Assembly: GCA_031283915.1 (NCBI GenBank)
Contig: JAITAY010000006.1
Coordinates: 1-8,294, forward strand
Length of the DNA: 8,294 nucleotides
Source: Tannerella sp.
Lineage (GTDB): Bacteria; Bacteroidota; Bacteroidia; Bacteroidales; Tannerellaceae
Direction of reading: 5' to 3'
A model generated the notes under the pieces. The model was not told the origin of the DNA. It did not search any database and saw nothing but the letters and a program-made list of their open reading frames with translations. This document shows positions 1 through 5,820 of this stretch, piece after piece (within the stretch, counting starts at the first letter, position 1; the number at the start of each line of letters is the position of its first letter). The translations under genes were made by a program, and so were the position numbers.

Positions 1-522
1 GAACGTGACCGCCAACTGACGCCTTTTCGTTACCTCCGGTCGGAAAAAAAGATGCAAACGCTGTTTACGCTGACGAACGGACAGGTGGTACGCTTGAAGG
101 GCTTCATCGACCGGCTGGACGAAGTCGGCGGAATCGTCCGGATCGTAGATTACAAGACGGGCATGAAAAAAACGCTTGATTTCAAGACGGTCGAAAGCCT
201 TTTTGATCCGGCGGACGAGAAACGTCCGCCGGCGATCATGCAGGTCTTCATGTATGCCTGGATGTATGGCGAAACGGAAGGCGTCGTACCGCTTCAACCG
301 ACTGTTTACTACATGCGCGACCTCTTCGGCGAATTTAATCCGGCCATCTACATCGGCAAAGAAAAAAAACAGGTGACCGATTTTACAGAACACCGTCAAA
401 CATTCGAGGACTGTTTGCGGGCTTGCCTGGACAGCCTCTTCCACCCGGACGTCTCCTTCACCCGGACCTCCCTCTCCAGAACATGCAGTTACTGTTCCTT
501 TGCCGGGATATGCGGAACCTGA
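1..522 (+). CDS. PD-(D/E)XK nuclease (RecB/AddB type), C-terminal part
   Basis: The frame is open from base 1, so the gene begins upstream of the window; the ATG at 52 is internal. The visible 173 residues carry the RecB-type nuclease core: GFIDRLD (window residues 34-40, Asp37), VDYKTG (49-54, the D-x-K metal site Asp50/Lys52) and a QxxxY motif (Gln81 to Tyr85). The C-terminus ends in C-x2-C-x5-C (Cys162, 165, 171). In AddB and Cas4 relatives such cysteines, with one located before the nuclease core, bind a 4Fe-4S cluster; the fourth Cys would lie outside the window. Known family members process DNA ends for recombinational repair, usually with a UvrD-like helicase partner such as AddA. I infer an AddB-like role. 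A stand-alone RecB-family exonuclease is possible because the helicase-like part cannot be seen. The gene stops 3 nt before the MITE-like repeat. Confidence 0.85.
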   Translation, partial: ERDRQLTPFRYLRSEKKMQTLFTLTNGQVVRLKGFIDRLDEVGGIVRIVDYKTGMKKTLDFKTVESLFDPADEKRPPAIMQVFMYAWMYGETEGVVPLQPTVYYMRDLFGEFNPAIYIGKEKKQVTDFTEHRQTFEDCLRACLDSLFHPDVSFTRTSLSRTCSYCSFAGICGT

Positions 523-524
523 AT

Positions 525-742
525 TATACTGCACGCGGTATAGTTTTGTGCATAAAGGGGTAGTTAGTAGTTAGTAGCTAGTAGTTAGTAGAGGGCGGTT
601 GGCAGAAAAGCGGCCGTTGGAGGAAAAGGCGTAAACGTGAGGATTTGAGCGGACAGCTTCGTCGTATCACAGAACTGCCGACTACTATTCTATTAGCTGC
701 TAACTGCCTGTTTTTGCACAAAACGATACCGCGTGCAGTATA
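525..742. repeat. 218-bp MITE-like inverted-repeat element
   Basis: The ends are 28-nt inverted repeats, 525-552 and 715-742, matching at 27 of 28 positions. Each arm has its own dyad (TATAC, 8 nt, GTATA) followed by a stretch ending TTTTGTGCA. Inside the ends, an AT-rich stretch built from TAGTTAGTAG-like repeats (about 560-604) is imperfectly complementary to 666-709, so the pairing continues inward. There is no transposase gene, and no target-site duplication longer than TA is clear. A third copy of the end sequence lies at 8039-8067. This fits a non-autonomous mobile or REP-like intergenic element. Because it starts 3 nt after the nuclease stop codon, it may also help end that transcript; that is inference. 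Confidence 0.7.
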
Positions 743-789
743 AAAAAGATTTATGGAAAGAAGCCCCTCTCCCGGGAAAAGGAAACCGT

Positions 790-820
790 TTCCTGCGAGA
801 GAAAATCCATCTCGCAGGAA
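790..820. repeat. Perfect 11-bp-stem hairpin
   Basis: TTCCTGCGAGA (790-800) and TCTCGCAGGAA (810-820) are perfect reverse complements with a 9-nt loop. No T-run follows on either strand, so it is not a standard intrinsic terminator. The 3' arm holds AGGAA just before the ATG at 822, so in RNA it could mask a ribosome-binding site for the possible repeat-protein gene. The overlapping dyad GGAAACcGTTTCC (781-793) competes for the 5' arm. Confidence 0.55.
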
Positions 821-821
821 A

Positions 822-1140
822 ATGAATCCTTAAGCGGCGTCTCTCAAACTTCGAGCGACGCCCGCCAAACTTTGAGCGACGTCCGCCAAACTTCGAGCGA
901 CGTTCGCCAAACTTTGAGCGACGTTCGCCAAACTTCGAGCGACGTGCGCCAAACTTTGAGCGACGGTCGCCAAACTTTGAGCGACGTTCGCCAAACTTTG
1001 AGCGACGTTCGCCAAACTTTGAGCGACACCCGCCAAACTTCGGGGGACGCCCGCCAAACTTCGGAGAATACCCGCCAAACTTTGGGAGATACCCCCCAAA
1101 TTTCGGGGGATGCCGTCAAATAATGATGAATAATAAATGA
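822..1140 (+). pseudogene. Possible frameshifted heptad-repeat small protein
   Basis: The frame with codons starting at 847 reads 13 heptads of the form N-F-(E/G)-x-x-x-P, followed by a short tail (IMMNNK) and TGA at 1138-1140. Asn and Phe hold in all 13 units while their codons vary silently (TTT seven times, TTC six; AAC twelve, AAT once), and the Arg codon varies among CGC, CGT and CGG. In the competing open frames the same T/C change alters the residue (Leu/Ser, Gln/Arg, Lys/Glu). This frame has no ATG, GTG or TTG: it opens at 826 after a TGA at 823-825. An ATG at 822, preceded by AGGAAA, reads only M-N-P-stop, but removing one C near 828 would join it to the repeats as MNLKRRLSNFE. I infer a decayed or frameshifted small gene; a sequencing error or a purely non-coding array are the alternatives. 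I do not recognise a function. Confidence 0.35.
843..1120. repeat. 21-bp tandem repeat array, 13 units
   Basis: The AAA of each unit falls at 846, 867, 888 and so on to 1098, exactly 21 bp apart; the last unit is 20 bp. The core unit is CAAACTTTG, then A, then GCGACGTTCGC: two adjoining dyads (CAAA/TTTG and GCGA/TCGC). The units at 909, 972 and 993 are identical. The first six units alternate TTCG and TTTG, which suggests that a 42-bp pair was copied. The last four units have drifted to G-rich forms (GGGGGA, GGGAGA). The period is a multiple of three, so several frames on both strands stay open, which explains long but weakly supported open frames here. There are no spacers, so it is not CRISPR. 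Confidence 0.9.
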
Positions 1141-1187
1141 TAAATGATGAAGCCCGCTATCCGGCTGCACGCTGCCCGGGCTTTAGC

Positions 1188-1420
1188 GTTTAGTGCATTG
1201 CCCGTCAGGGTAAACATATCCATAGAAAACACCGGTTGTCAACGTGCCGGATGGCCCTGACGGGCATTCACCTCTGTTTATGAATCCCCTGACGGGGAAC
1301 AGGGAAAAGGGATACCCGTTTTTCTATTGACAGGATTCCCCTGCGGGGAAGATATGCACCTGCACAAAATCATACCGGCATCCCTGGCGGGATGCTCTAC
1401 TACCGCCTTTTAGCGCTTAA
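1188..1420. repeat. Cluster of palindromic intergenic modules
   Basis: In order, this non-coding stretch holds the following. A 21-nt module at 1188-1208 (containing GTGCATTGCCCGTCAG) recurs in the same orientation at 8058-8078 with one mismatch. TGCCCGTCAGGG (1199-1210) pairs with CCCTGACGGGCA (1255-1266). CCCCTGACGGGG lies at 1286-1297. A short palindrome, TTCCCCTGCGGGGAA, is at 1336-1350. TGCACAAAATCATACCG (1361-1377) is a degraded half of the 525-552 terminal repeat. A 43-nt unit at 1378-1420 has an exact inverted copy at 8142-8184; its core GCATCCC-TGGC-GGGATGC is a 7-bp stem with a 4-nt loop. This resembles REP/BIME-type extragenic palindromes. No gene is supported here; 1141-1187 holds only AT-rich sequence and a short AGCCCG/CGGGCT dyad. 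Confidence 0.75.
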
Positions 1421-1493
1421 TCAGGAGGAAGTATGGCAAAAAACAGACCCGTAAAGGGGTGGTTTATTGCCATACAGTTCCTTACTGCATCTC

Positions 1494-1518
1494 AAAAAAA
1501 ACGTAACCCGGTTCGGGT
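1494..1518 (-). terminator. Rho-independent terminator of the glycoside hydrolase gene
   Basis: Read on the minus strand, the stem ACCCG-AAC-CGGGT (1518 down to 1506) is followed after four bases by eight T (complement of A at 1494-1501). The stem begins at the last base of the TGA stop codon. The stem is only 5 bp but GC-rich, and the T-run is long. Confidence 0.6.
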
Positions 1519-4500
1519 CATTCGGCTTTCTTCAGGACAAATTCTTTCATCAGTCCGTAATCCAGCTGTTGATAGTCATTTCCGGGAGGATACGTTTTCA
1601 CATTCCGGAAATGTCCGGGAGAGGTTAATCCCGGCGCCGGGTTGTTGTGGAACGGACCCAGCAGGTTTTTGTTGCTGCCGATGACTTTCACCGCTATGGT
1701 ATTCTCCCCCTCTTTCAGCAGGCCGGATACGTCGACGGTATAAGGATCAAATGCGATCAGGCCGGCGGCATTTCCGTTGACCGATACTTCGACTACCGTG
1801 CCTTTCCAGTCGTCCGCCTGCACGGCGTAACGGCCTGACGGGTCGGTGACGCGGAATGTCTTCGTATACAGCATGGCGCCCGAATAGAACGGCCAACCCT
1901 GCGCTTTCCAGCTGCCCGTTGCAAGCGTTTCGGCGGGTGCGGTGATTTCCCAGCCTTTGGCGACCGGTGTCACCCGGAACGGTCCCCGGATATAGACCGG
2001 TTCGATTTCGGCCAGCAGTTTCATTGCCGGTAACTTCAACGACAGTACGTTTTCTCCCTGTTTCACATAGTCCCCGATCGGACAGACGCCCATTTCGCGG
2101 TCCAACCACCACACGTCGGGCAGGGGCGTGACCGCATGACCGTTGATGCTGATTTCGTAGAGGCCGGGACGCTCCACGACGGCCTGTAAACCGGAAACAT
2201 CGAAAGCGGCATTGACGGTGAACCGGTAGGAGGCCGTGAAACCGCCGGTCGTAAACGTGTCGCGGCTGACGATGCTGTTTTTGTACTGCACGGAGGTATT
2301 CCACGGGTTGCCGCTCTGGAAGCCGTGATGTTTAAACGTCCTGTCTGCCGCATCATATACGTGCAAATCCCTGTACTGCTCTTTGCCGAGCGTCAAATCA
2401 CAGAAGTCAACGGTCAGTACGTTGTCTGTCTCCGGATGGACGGAAACCGGTGTTTCGGAGGGCACTTCCACATACCGGCCCGCCCGTTCGGGCAGAGCAT
2501 AGCCGTGCTGCTTTTTGTCGAACACGTACAGCAGCAGGCTGCCGGCCGGGGGCAGGTCGTAACTCAGTTCGATCCGTCCGTTTCCGCCGGTTTCGGGAAA
2601 GTCAACGATTTGCCCGGTCAGGGCATCCAGTTCGATAGCATCCTTTCCCTTCAACTGTATGTTTCCTTTGGCCGTTTCGGTCAGGCTGGCGTTGGAGAGG
2701 AACAGGATCTGCCCGTCTTCCATGATCCGGCGGTGATGGTAGAGGTCGTTGCCGGACACTGCCCGGAAACGGATGTCGTCCTGCAGACAGGGCGCCGGGT
2801 CCGGCGAGGCGGAAGCGGTCAGCAGGGTCACGCGAGCCGGGTCGGAGAAGAAGGCCCGCAGGTCGTCGTTCGGAGCACCGTCTACAAGCGTCGGTTGGGC
2901 ATACGCCAGAATCGTACCGCCGTTTTCCGCAAATATACGCAGCAGGGCGAAGGTGGGAGCATCCAGGTTTTCGGTCATCGGCGGAATCACGACTTTCGAA
3001 TATGCCCGACGACCGACTGTGAATTTCTTTCCGGATACTTTTCCCCGGTCTTTGATGATGTTCTCCGATCCGAGGTCATATTCCACCTGCGCTTTTTCAA
3101 GGGCGGTGACGAACTGCTGGAATGACTTTCCGATTTCCATGTAGGCCGGATGGCTGTACCGGTAGGCATAATAGAGCCAGACGGAAGAAGTCGGTTCGAG
3201 GATCAGGATGTCGTTGACCTGTTCGCCGGCCGACAGCGCCATCGACAGGCGGGCAAAGTATACATTCAGGTCTCTGTAGTAAGGCCACCAGGGAGAATGT
3301 TCGGAGAAGGTCGGCGGATAATCATATTTCCGTGCCCCGGCAATGCTCAGGTGTGCCAGGTGCTGGTTCATAAAGTTGACGCCCAGCGCATATTCCCAGT
3401 CGCCCAGCCGCTTGAAGTCGCGGAAGGTCTCTTCCCAGCCGCCGCCGCCGTAGGTTTCGCTCAACGTGCGCCTGTAACCCATCTGGTTGGCGACGCTGCT
3501 CAGTTCCTTTACGGCACGTATGTTCCCGAACTGCGCCTGCGGCGATACGTCGTTGTACTGGTTGAAAAGCATGTCGATAGCCGGCTGCTGATGCCAGGCA
3601 TACATGGCCATGTTGTCGCCTCCGTCGGCCACATTCGGCCAGCCGTGTTCCCAGTAATGGCCGGTCAGTTTGAGATGGTTCGCTTCGCAGTATTCGTAGC
3701 AGGGTTTCGCCCAACGGTCGATGAAGAGTTGCAGCAGCGTTTGCGTGTAATTGTGACGCACCTTTTTCCACTCGCCCGTTTCTTCGAACAGGGAAGGCAG
3801 GCAGGCTTTCAGGTCATATCCCCATCTGGCCTGAAACACGTCGAACAGGTCCGGCGTCCAGCGGATACCATCGGGCGGACTGATGTTCGGCTCGTCGGTA
3901 AACCAGCCGGGCACGGCCTTGCCAAATTCATCGCCCAGCGTTCGCTTGTAGCCGTCCAGTGTGATTTCAATAAATTTCTCCGTCACGCCGGGGTACAGCA
4001 GGTCAACGTACGAAAAACCGCCGTACCAGGGCGACGGGCGGTCGTAACCCTTTTTCAGCACATAATATTCGCCTTTCTTACCGAGTTCGTCCTTCATCCC
4101 GGCAGTAATCTCCCGGAACCCTTCGTTTTCCTTCCTGTAGCACAGAAACGCTTCCGGCACGGTATCGGGAAAGACCTCATATTTTTCCGACAGCAAGCTT
4201 TTGCCCTGATTGTAGCTTTCGGGCATCTCGGCCGGCACATGTCCTCCCGCAAACCCGCTCGGATACGAATTTTCATCATAAAGCCATACATCCATGTCCA
4301 GCTTTTTTCCCGTTTCCACCGTGTACCGGCACAACTCAAACCATTCGTCCGAAATATATTCCGTAATCAATCCCGGACGGGGATGAATAAATACACCGCC
4401 AAAACCCTGTTTCTTTAAATCCTTCATGGACGCGTCAATCAGTTCGTGCGTCACGCGCGTATTCCACACCCACAGCGGGGCAGTCCCATACTCTTTGGGC

Positions 4501-4634
4501 GGTTCGGCAAACCGGCCGGAGAGTTCATCAAATGCAGCAATCCCTTTCTCGCCAGCGGATGAATCCGTATTCACCCGGCACGAAAGATTACCGAACATAG
4601 CTGCAGCAAGCAGTAAAATCATGTTTCTTTTCAT
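1518..4634 (-). CDS. Exported multidomain glycoside hydrolase, GH106-like
   Basis: The protein has 1038 residues. The N-terminus (MKRNMILLLAAAMFGNLSC) is a secretion signal with a probable lipidation Cys19, although the lipobox NLSC is not ideal; this suggests membrane anchoring facing the periplasm or cell surface. Residues about 50-460 look like a (beta/alpha)8 hydrolase barrel, with WVWNTR (55-60), GGVFIHPRPG (79-88), YDENSYPSG (119-127), GWFTDEPN (243-250, Glu248) and LSETYGGGGW (391-400, Glu393). The two Glu are the best catalytic candidates by analogy with retaining or inverting barrels. Residues 470-600 resemble the amidotransferase-like domain seen in large Bacteroidota hydrolases. 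The C-terminal half is beta-rich, with two sugar-binding jelly-roll-like regions (about 800-890 and 915-995; VSVNGNAAG, PYTVDVSGLLKEGENTI). This layout recalls alpha-L-rhamnosidases of GH106, but substrate and family are inferred. The gene is monocistronic here, without visible SusC/D partners. Confidence 0.8.
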   Translation of the reverse strand: MKRNMILLLAAAMFGNLSCRVNTDSSAGEKGIAAFDELSGRFAEPPKEYGTAPLWVWNTRVTHELIDASMKDLKKQGFGGVFIHPRPGLITEYISDEWFELCRYTVETGKKLDMDVWLYDENSYPSGFAGGHVPAEMPESYNQGKSLLSEKYEVFPDTVPEAFLCYRKENEGFREITAGMKDELGKKGEYYVLKKGYDRPSPWYGGFSYVDLLYPGVTEKFIEITLDGYKRTLGDEFGKAVPGWFTDEPNISPPDGIRWTPDLFDVFQARWGYDLKACLPSLFEETGEWKKVRHNYTQTLLQLFIDRWAKPCYEYCEANHLKLTGHYWEHGWPNVADGGDNMAMYAWHQQPAIDMLFNQYNDVSPQAQFGNIRAVKELSSVANQMGYRRTLSETYGGGGWEETFRDFKRLGDWEYALGVNFMNQHLAHLSIAGARKYDYPPTFSEHSPWWPYYRDLNVYFARLSMALSAGEQVNDILILEPTSSVWLYYAYRYSHPAYMEIGKSFQQFVTALEKAQVEYDLGSENIIKDRGKVSGKKFTVGRRAYSKVVIPPMTENLDAPTFALLRIFAENGGTILAYAQPTLVDGAPNDDLRAFFSDPARVTLLTASASPDPAPCLQDDIRFRAVSGNDLYHHRRIMEDGQILFLSNASLTETAKGNIQLKGKDAIELDALTGQIVDFPETGGNGRIELSYDLPPAGSLLLYVFDKKQHGYALPERAGRYVEVPSETPVSVHPETDNVLTVDFCDLTLGKEQYRDLHVYDAADRTFKHHGFQSGNPWNTSVQYKNSIVSRDTFTTGGFTASYRFTVNAAFDVSGLQAVVERPGLYEISINGHAVTPLPDVWWLDREMGVCPIGDYVKQGENVLSLKLPAMKLLAEIEPVYIRGPFRVTPVAKGWEITAPAETLATGSWKAQGWPFYSGAMLYTKTFRVTDPSGRYAVQADDWKGTVVEVSVNGNAAGLIAFDPYTVDVSGLLKEGENTIAVKVIGSNKNLLGPFHNNPAPGLTSPGHFRNVKTYPPGNDYQQLDYGLMKEFVLKKAE

Positions 4635-4677
4635 CGAAGCTATTGTTTATAAATAAAATAATTGTTCTTCATGGCTG

Positions 4678-4685
4678 CGAAGATA
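4678..4685 (-). promoter_or_regulatory. Putative -7 element of the glycoside hydrolase gene
   Basis: TATCTTCG on the minus strand fits the Bacteroidota motif TAnnTTTG with one change. It lies about 44 nt before the ATG and leaves an AT-rich leader without a Shine-Dalgarno site, as is common in this phylum. I could not place a convincing -33 TTTG. Confidence 0.4.
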
Positions 4686-4753
4686 CGATAAATGGGGGAT
4701 AAACACAGTAAATTCGGCGGAAATTTTCGAAACGTTCGCCAGGCATTCATTTC

Positions 4754-4890
4754 AACACGGAGACGAAGACACGGAGATTTTCTCTATATTCCTCCGTGTC
4801 TTCCCGGTAGCGCCCCCTGAAAGAAAAAAGACGGAGCGTTCCGCCGGGAAAGTACAGAGAGGCCCCCCGTGTACTCTGTGTCACCGTGTT
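4754..4890. repeat. Second inverted-repeat element (CACGGAG type)
   Basis: The outer ends AACACGGAGAC (4754-4764) and GTCACCGTGTT (4880-4890) are inverted repeats matching at 10 of 11 positions. Inside, GAAGACACGGAG (4765-4776) and CTCCGTGTCTTC (4792-4803) form a perfect 12-bp dyad with a 15-nt loop, and TTCCCGG (4801-4807) pairs with CCGGGAA (4844-4850). It has no coding potential I trust. It resembles a short non-autonomous intergenic element and has no sequence in common with the 525-742 family. It sits in the divergent region between the hydrolase and the hemD operon. Confidence 0.65.
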
Positions 4891-4943
4891 TTTATGCAAT
4901 TCCTGCACGGATTTTCCGGCGCTTGTGCCTCACTCTGTGTGGG

Positions 4944-5045
4944 GTGGAACAGGCATACTCCCGTTATACGCAAAACGGGGTTGCGTTCCACAGGGTTACG
5001 TTCGCCCTGCGAAGTTTCGCGACCGGTTCCGTTTTTAACGCGAAA
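4944..5045. promoter_or_regulatory. Stacked inverted repeats upstream of the operon promoter
   Basis: GTGGAAC (4944-4950) pairs with GTTCCAC (4985-4991), enclosing CCCGTT (4960-4965) and AACGGG (4974-4979). Next come CAGGG/CCCTG (4991-4995 and 5005-5009) and TTTCGCG/CGCGAAA (5015-5021 and 5039-5045). The last dyad brackets the expected -33 region of the promoter at 5051, so it could be an operator; it could equally be the remains of another repeat. No regulator gene is present in the window. Confidence 0.35.
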
Positions 5046-5050
5046 AGTCT

Positions 5051-5058
5051 TACCTTTG
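5051..5058 (+). promoter_or_regulatory. -7 promoter element of the DUF4271-hemD operon
   Basis: TACCTTTG is a perfect match to the Bacteroidota primary-sigma motif TAnnTTTG. Transcription would start near 5064-5066, leaving a leader of about 25 nt before the ATG at 5089. The -33 part is weak; a T-rich stretch lies at 5031-5036. This placement argues against any start for the first gene upstream of the promoter. Confidence 0.7.
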
Positions 5059-5088
5059 CAGCAAATTTTGACATGCAGGGCAGACGTC

Positions 5089-5820
5089 ATGAATACAGCT
5101 ATTTTTGAAGGATACATAGGCATCCGTGTCGGGAACGAACAGTTTGTATACGACACGTTTCTGCTGTTGGTCTTCTCGCTGTTCACGCTCTTTGCCGTTC
5201 TTTTCCGGTTTTATTTTCCGCTGTTCACAAGAATACTGAACGAACTCTTTTCGACGAAGGAGCGTCAAAACCTGTTTGACGAACGGGTGCAGGACAATCT
5301 CTTTTTCACGGGTTTTCTGATATTTCAAGCATTGTTTTTGTGTTCGCTTTTCATTTATCTGGTATATGACAACTATGCCGGTTTTCATGACCTGCGCATT
5401 TTTTCAATTCATGGAATGTTGTTGCTATTTTTTGGTATTTTCTGCCTTTTTTATCTGTTTAAACAATGCATGTATTCGCTTCATGGATTTGTATTCAGCG
5501 AAAAAGAAAACAACAGACAGTGGAAAGCCATATATCGTAATCTGTCCTGTCTGTGGGGCATTTCATTATATCTTCCCGTTACCTGGCTGATACTTGACTA
5601 TAAGCACCTGACAGGGGCGCTATCCCTGTTCGCTTTTTTCTACGGCCTATATCGATTCACATTAATTTACATGACTGTTCGTATCTTTTATAACAAAAAT
5701 ACCGGAATATTGTATTTAAGTTCGTACCTTTGCGCCCAAGAAATTGTACCCTTGCTATTTTTGTATGAAGGTATGAATTATTTGTATAACACAATTGAGG
5801 TAAGCACTTTATGGCATTAA
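5089..5820 (+). CDS. DUF4271 family integral membrane protein
   Basis: The protein has 243 residues with about six hydrophobic segments (roughly 22-46, 71-93, 108-127, 154-170, 176-198 and 207-230). The end region LYLSSYLCAQEIVPLLFLYE fits the conserved C-terminal stretch I associate with DUF4271, a Bacteroidota membrane family of unknown function that commonly sits directly before hemD. I chose the ATG at 5089 because the longer open frame from 4894 would run through the promoter at 5051 and add unlikely sequence, while the protein from MNTAIFEGYIG starts as family members do. It is the first gene of the operon and overlaps hemD by 10 nt, so the two are probably translated together. No catalytic motif is visible. 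A link to haem synthesis or to the membrane-insertion gene yidD rests only on gene order. Confidence 0.8.
   Translation: MNTAIFEGYIGIRVGNEQFVYDTFLLLVFSLFTLFAVLFRFYFPLFTRILNELFSTKERQNLFDERVQDNLFFTGFLIFQALFLCSLFIYLVYDNYAGFHDLRIFSIHGMLLLFFGIFCLFYLFKQCMYSLHGFVFSEKENNRQWKAIYRNLSCLWGISLYLPVTWLILDYKHLTGALSLFAFFYGLYRFTLIYMTVRIFYNKNTGILYLSSYLCAQEIVPLLFLYEGMNYLYNTIEVSTLWH
5725..5732 (+). promoter_or_regulatory. Possible internal promoter for hemD
   Basis: A second perfect TACCTTTG lies inside the 3' end of the DUF4271 gene, 78 nt before the hemD ATG. It is followed by CGCCC, a context that looks like other Bacteroidota start sites. No good -33 TTTG is seen at the usual distance, and the bases also encode protein, so it may be chance. 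Confidence 0.4.

Noticed and set aside
525..552. XerCD dif-like site
   Set aside because: The length is 28 nt, but the arms do not resemble dif half-sites and the sequence occurs more than once.
843..1120. CRISPR array
   Set aside because: Units are directly joined with no spacers, and no cas gene is present; the nuclease at 1-522 ends like AddB and is not next to other cas genes.
872..1123. Plus-strand open frame with SDVRQTL heptads
   Set aside because: TTG start inside a repeat unit; the common T/C change swaps Leu and Ser. The frame beginning at 847 is better supported.
830..1170. Minus-strand open frames across the tandem array (SLANVAQ and SLKVWRT heptads)
   Set aside because: They start at TTG or GTG, have no stop only because the 21-bp unit is divisible by three, and base differences between units change their residues rather than being silent.
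1433..1684. 83-residue open frame with AGGAGG before its ATG
   Set aside because: Two thirds of it lie antisense to the hydrolase C-terminus and the first part crosses the terminator; the composition (GCCGTDPAGFCCCR) looks non-coding. The ribosome-binding-like site is the only support.
2325..4418. Long plus-strand open frames (2325-3125 and 3150-4418)
   Set aside because: Both are antisense to the hydrolase gene, whose frame has a signal peptide, conserved motifs, promoter and terminator; the antisense proteins show no recognisable domain.
4894..5088. N-terminal extension of the DUF4271 protein
   Set aside because: It runs through the dyads and the TACCTTTG promoter; the family-like protein starts at 5089.
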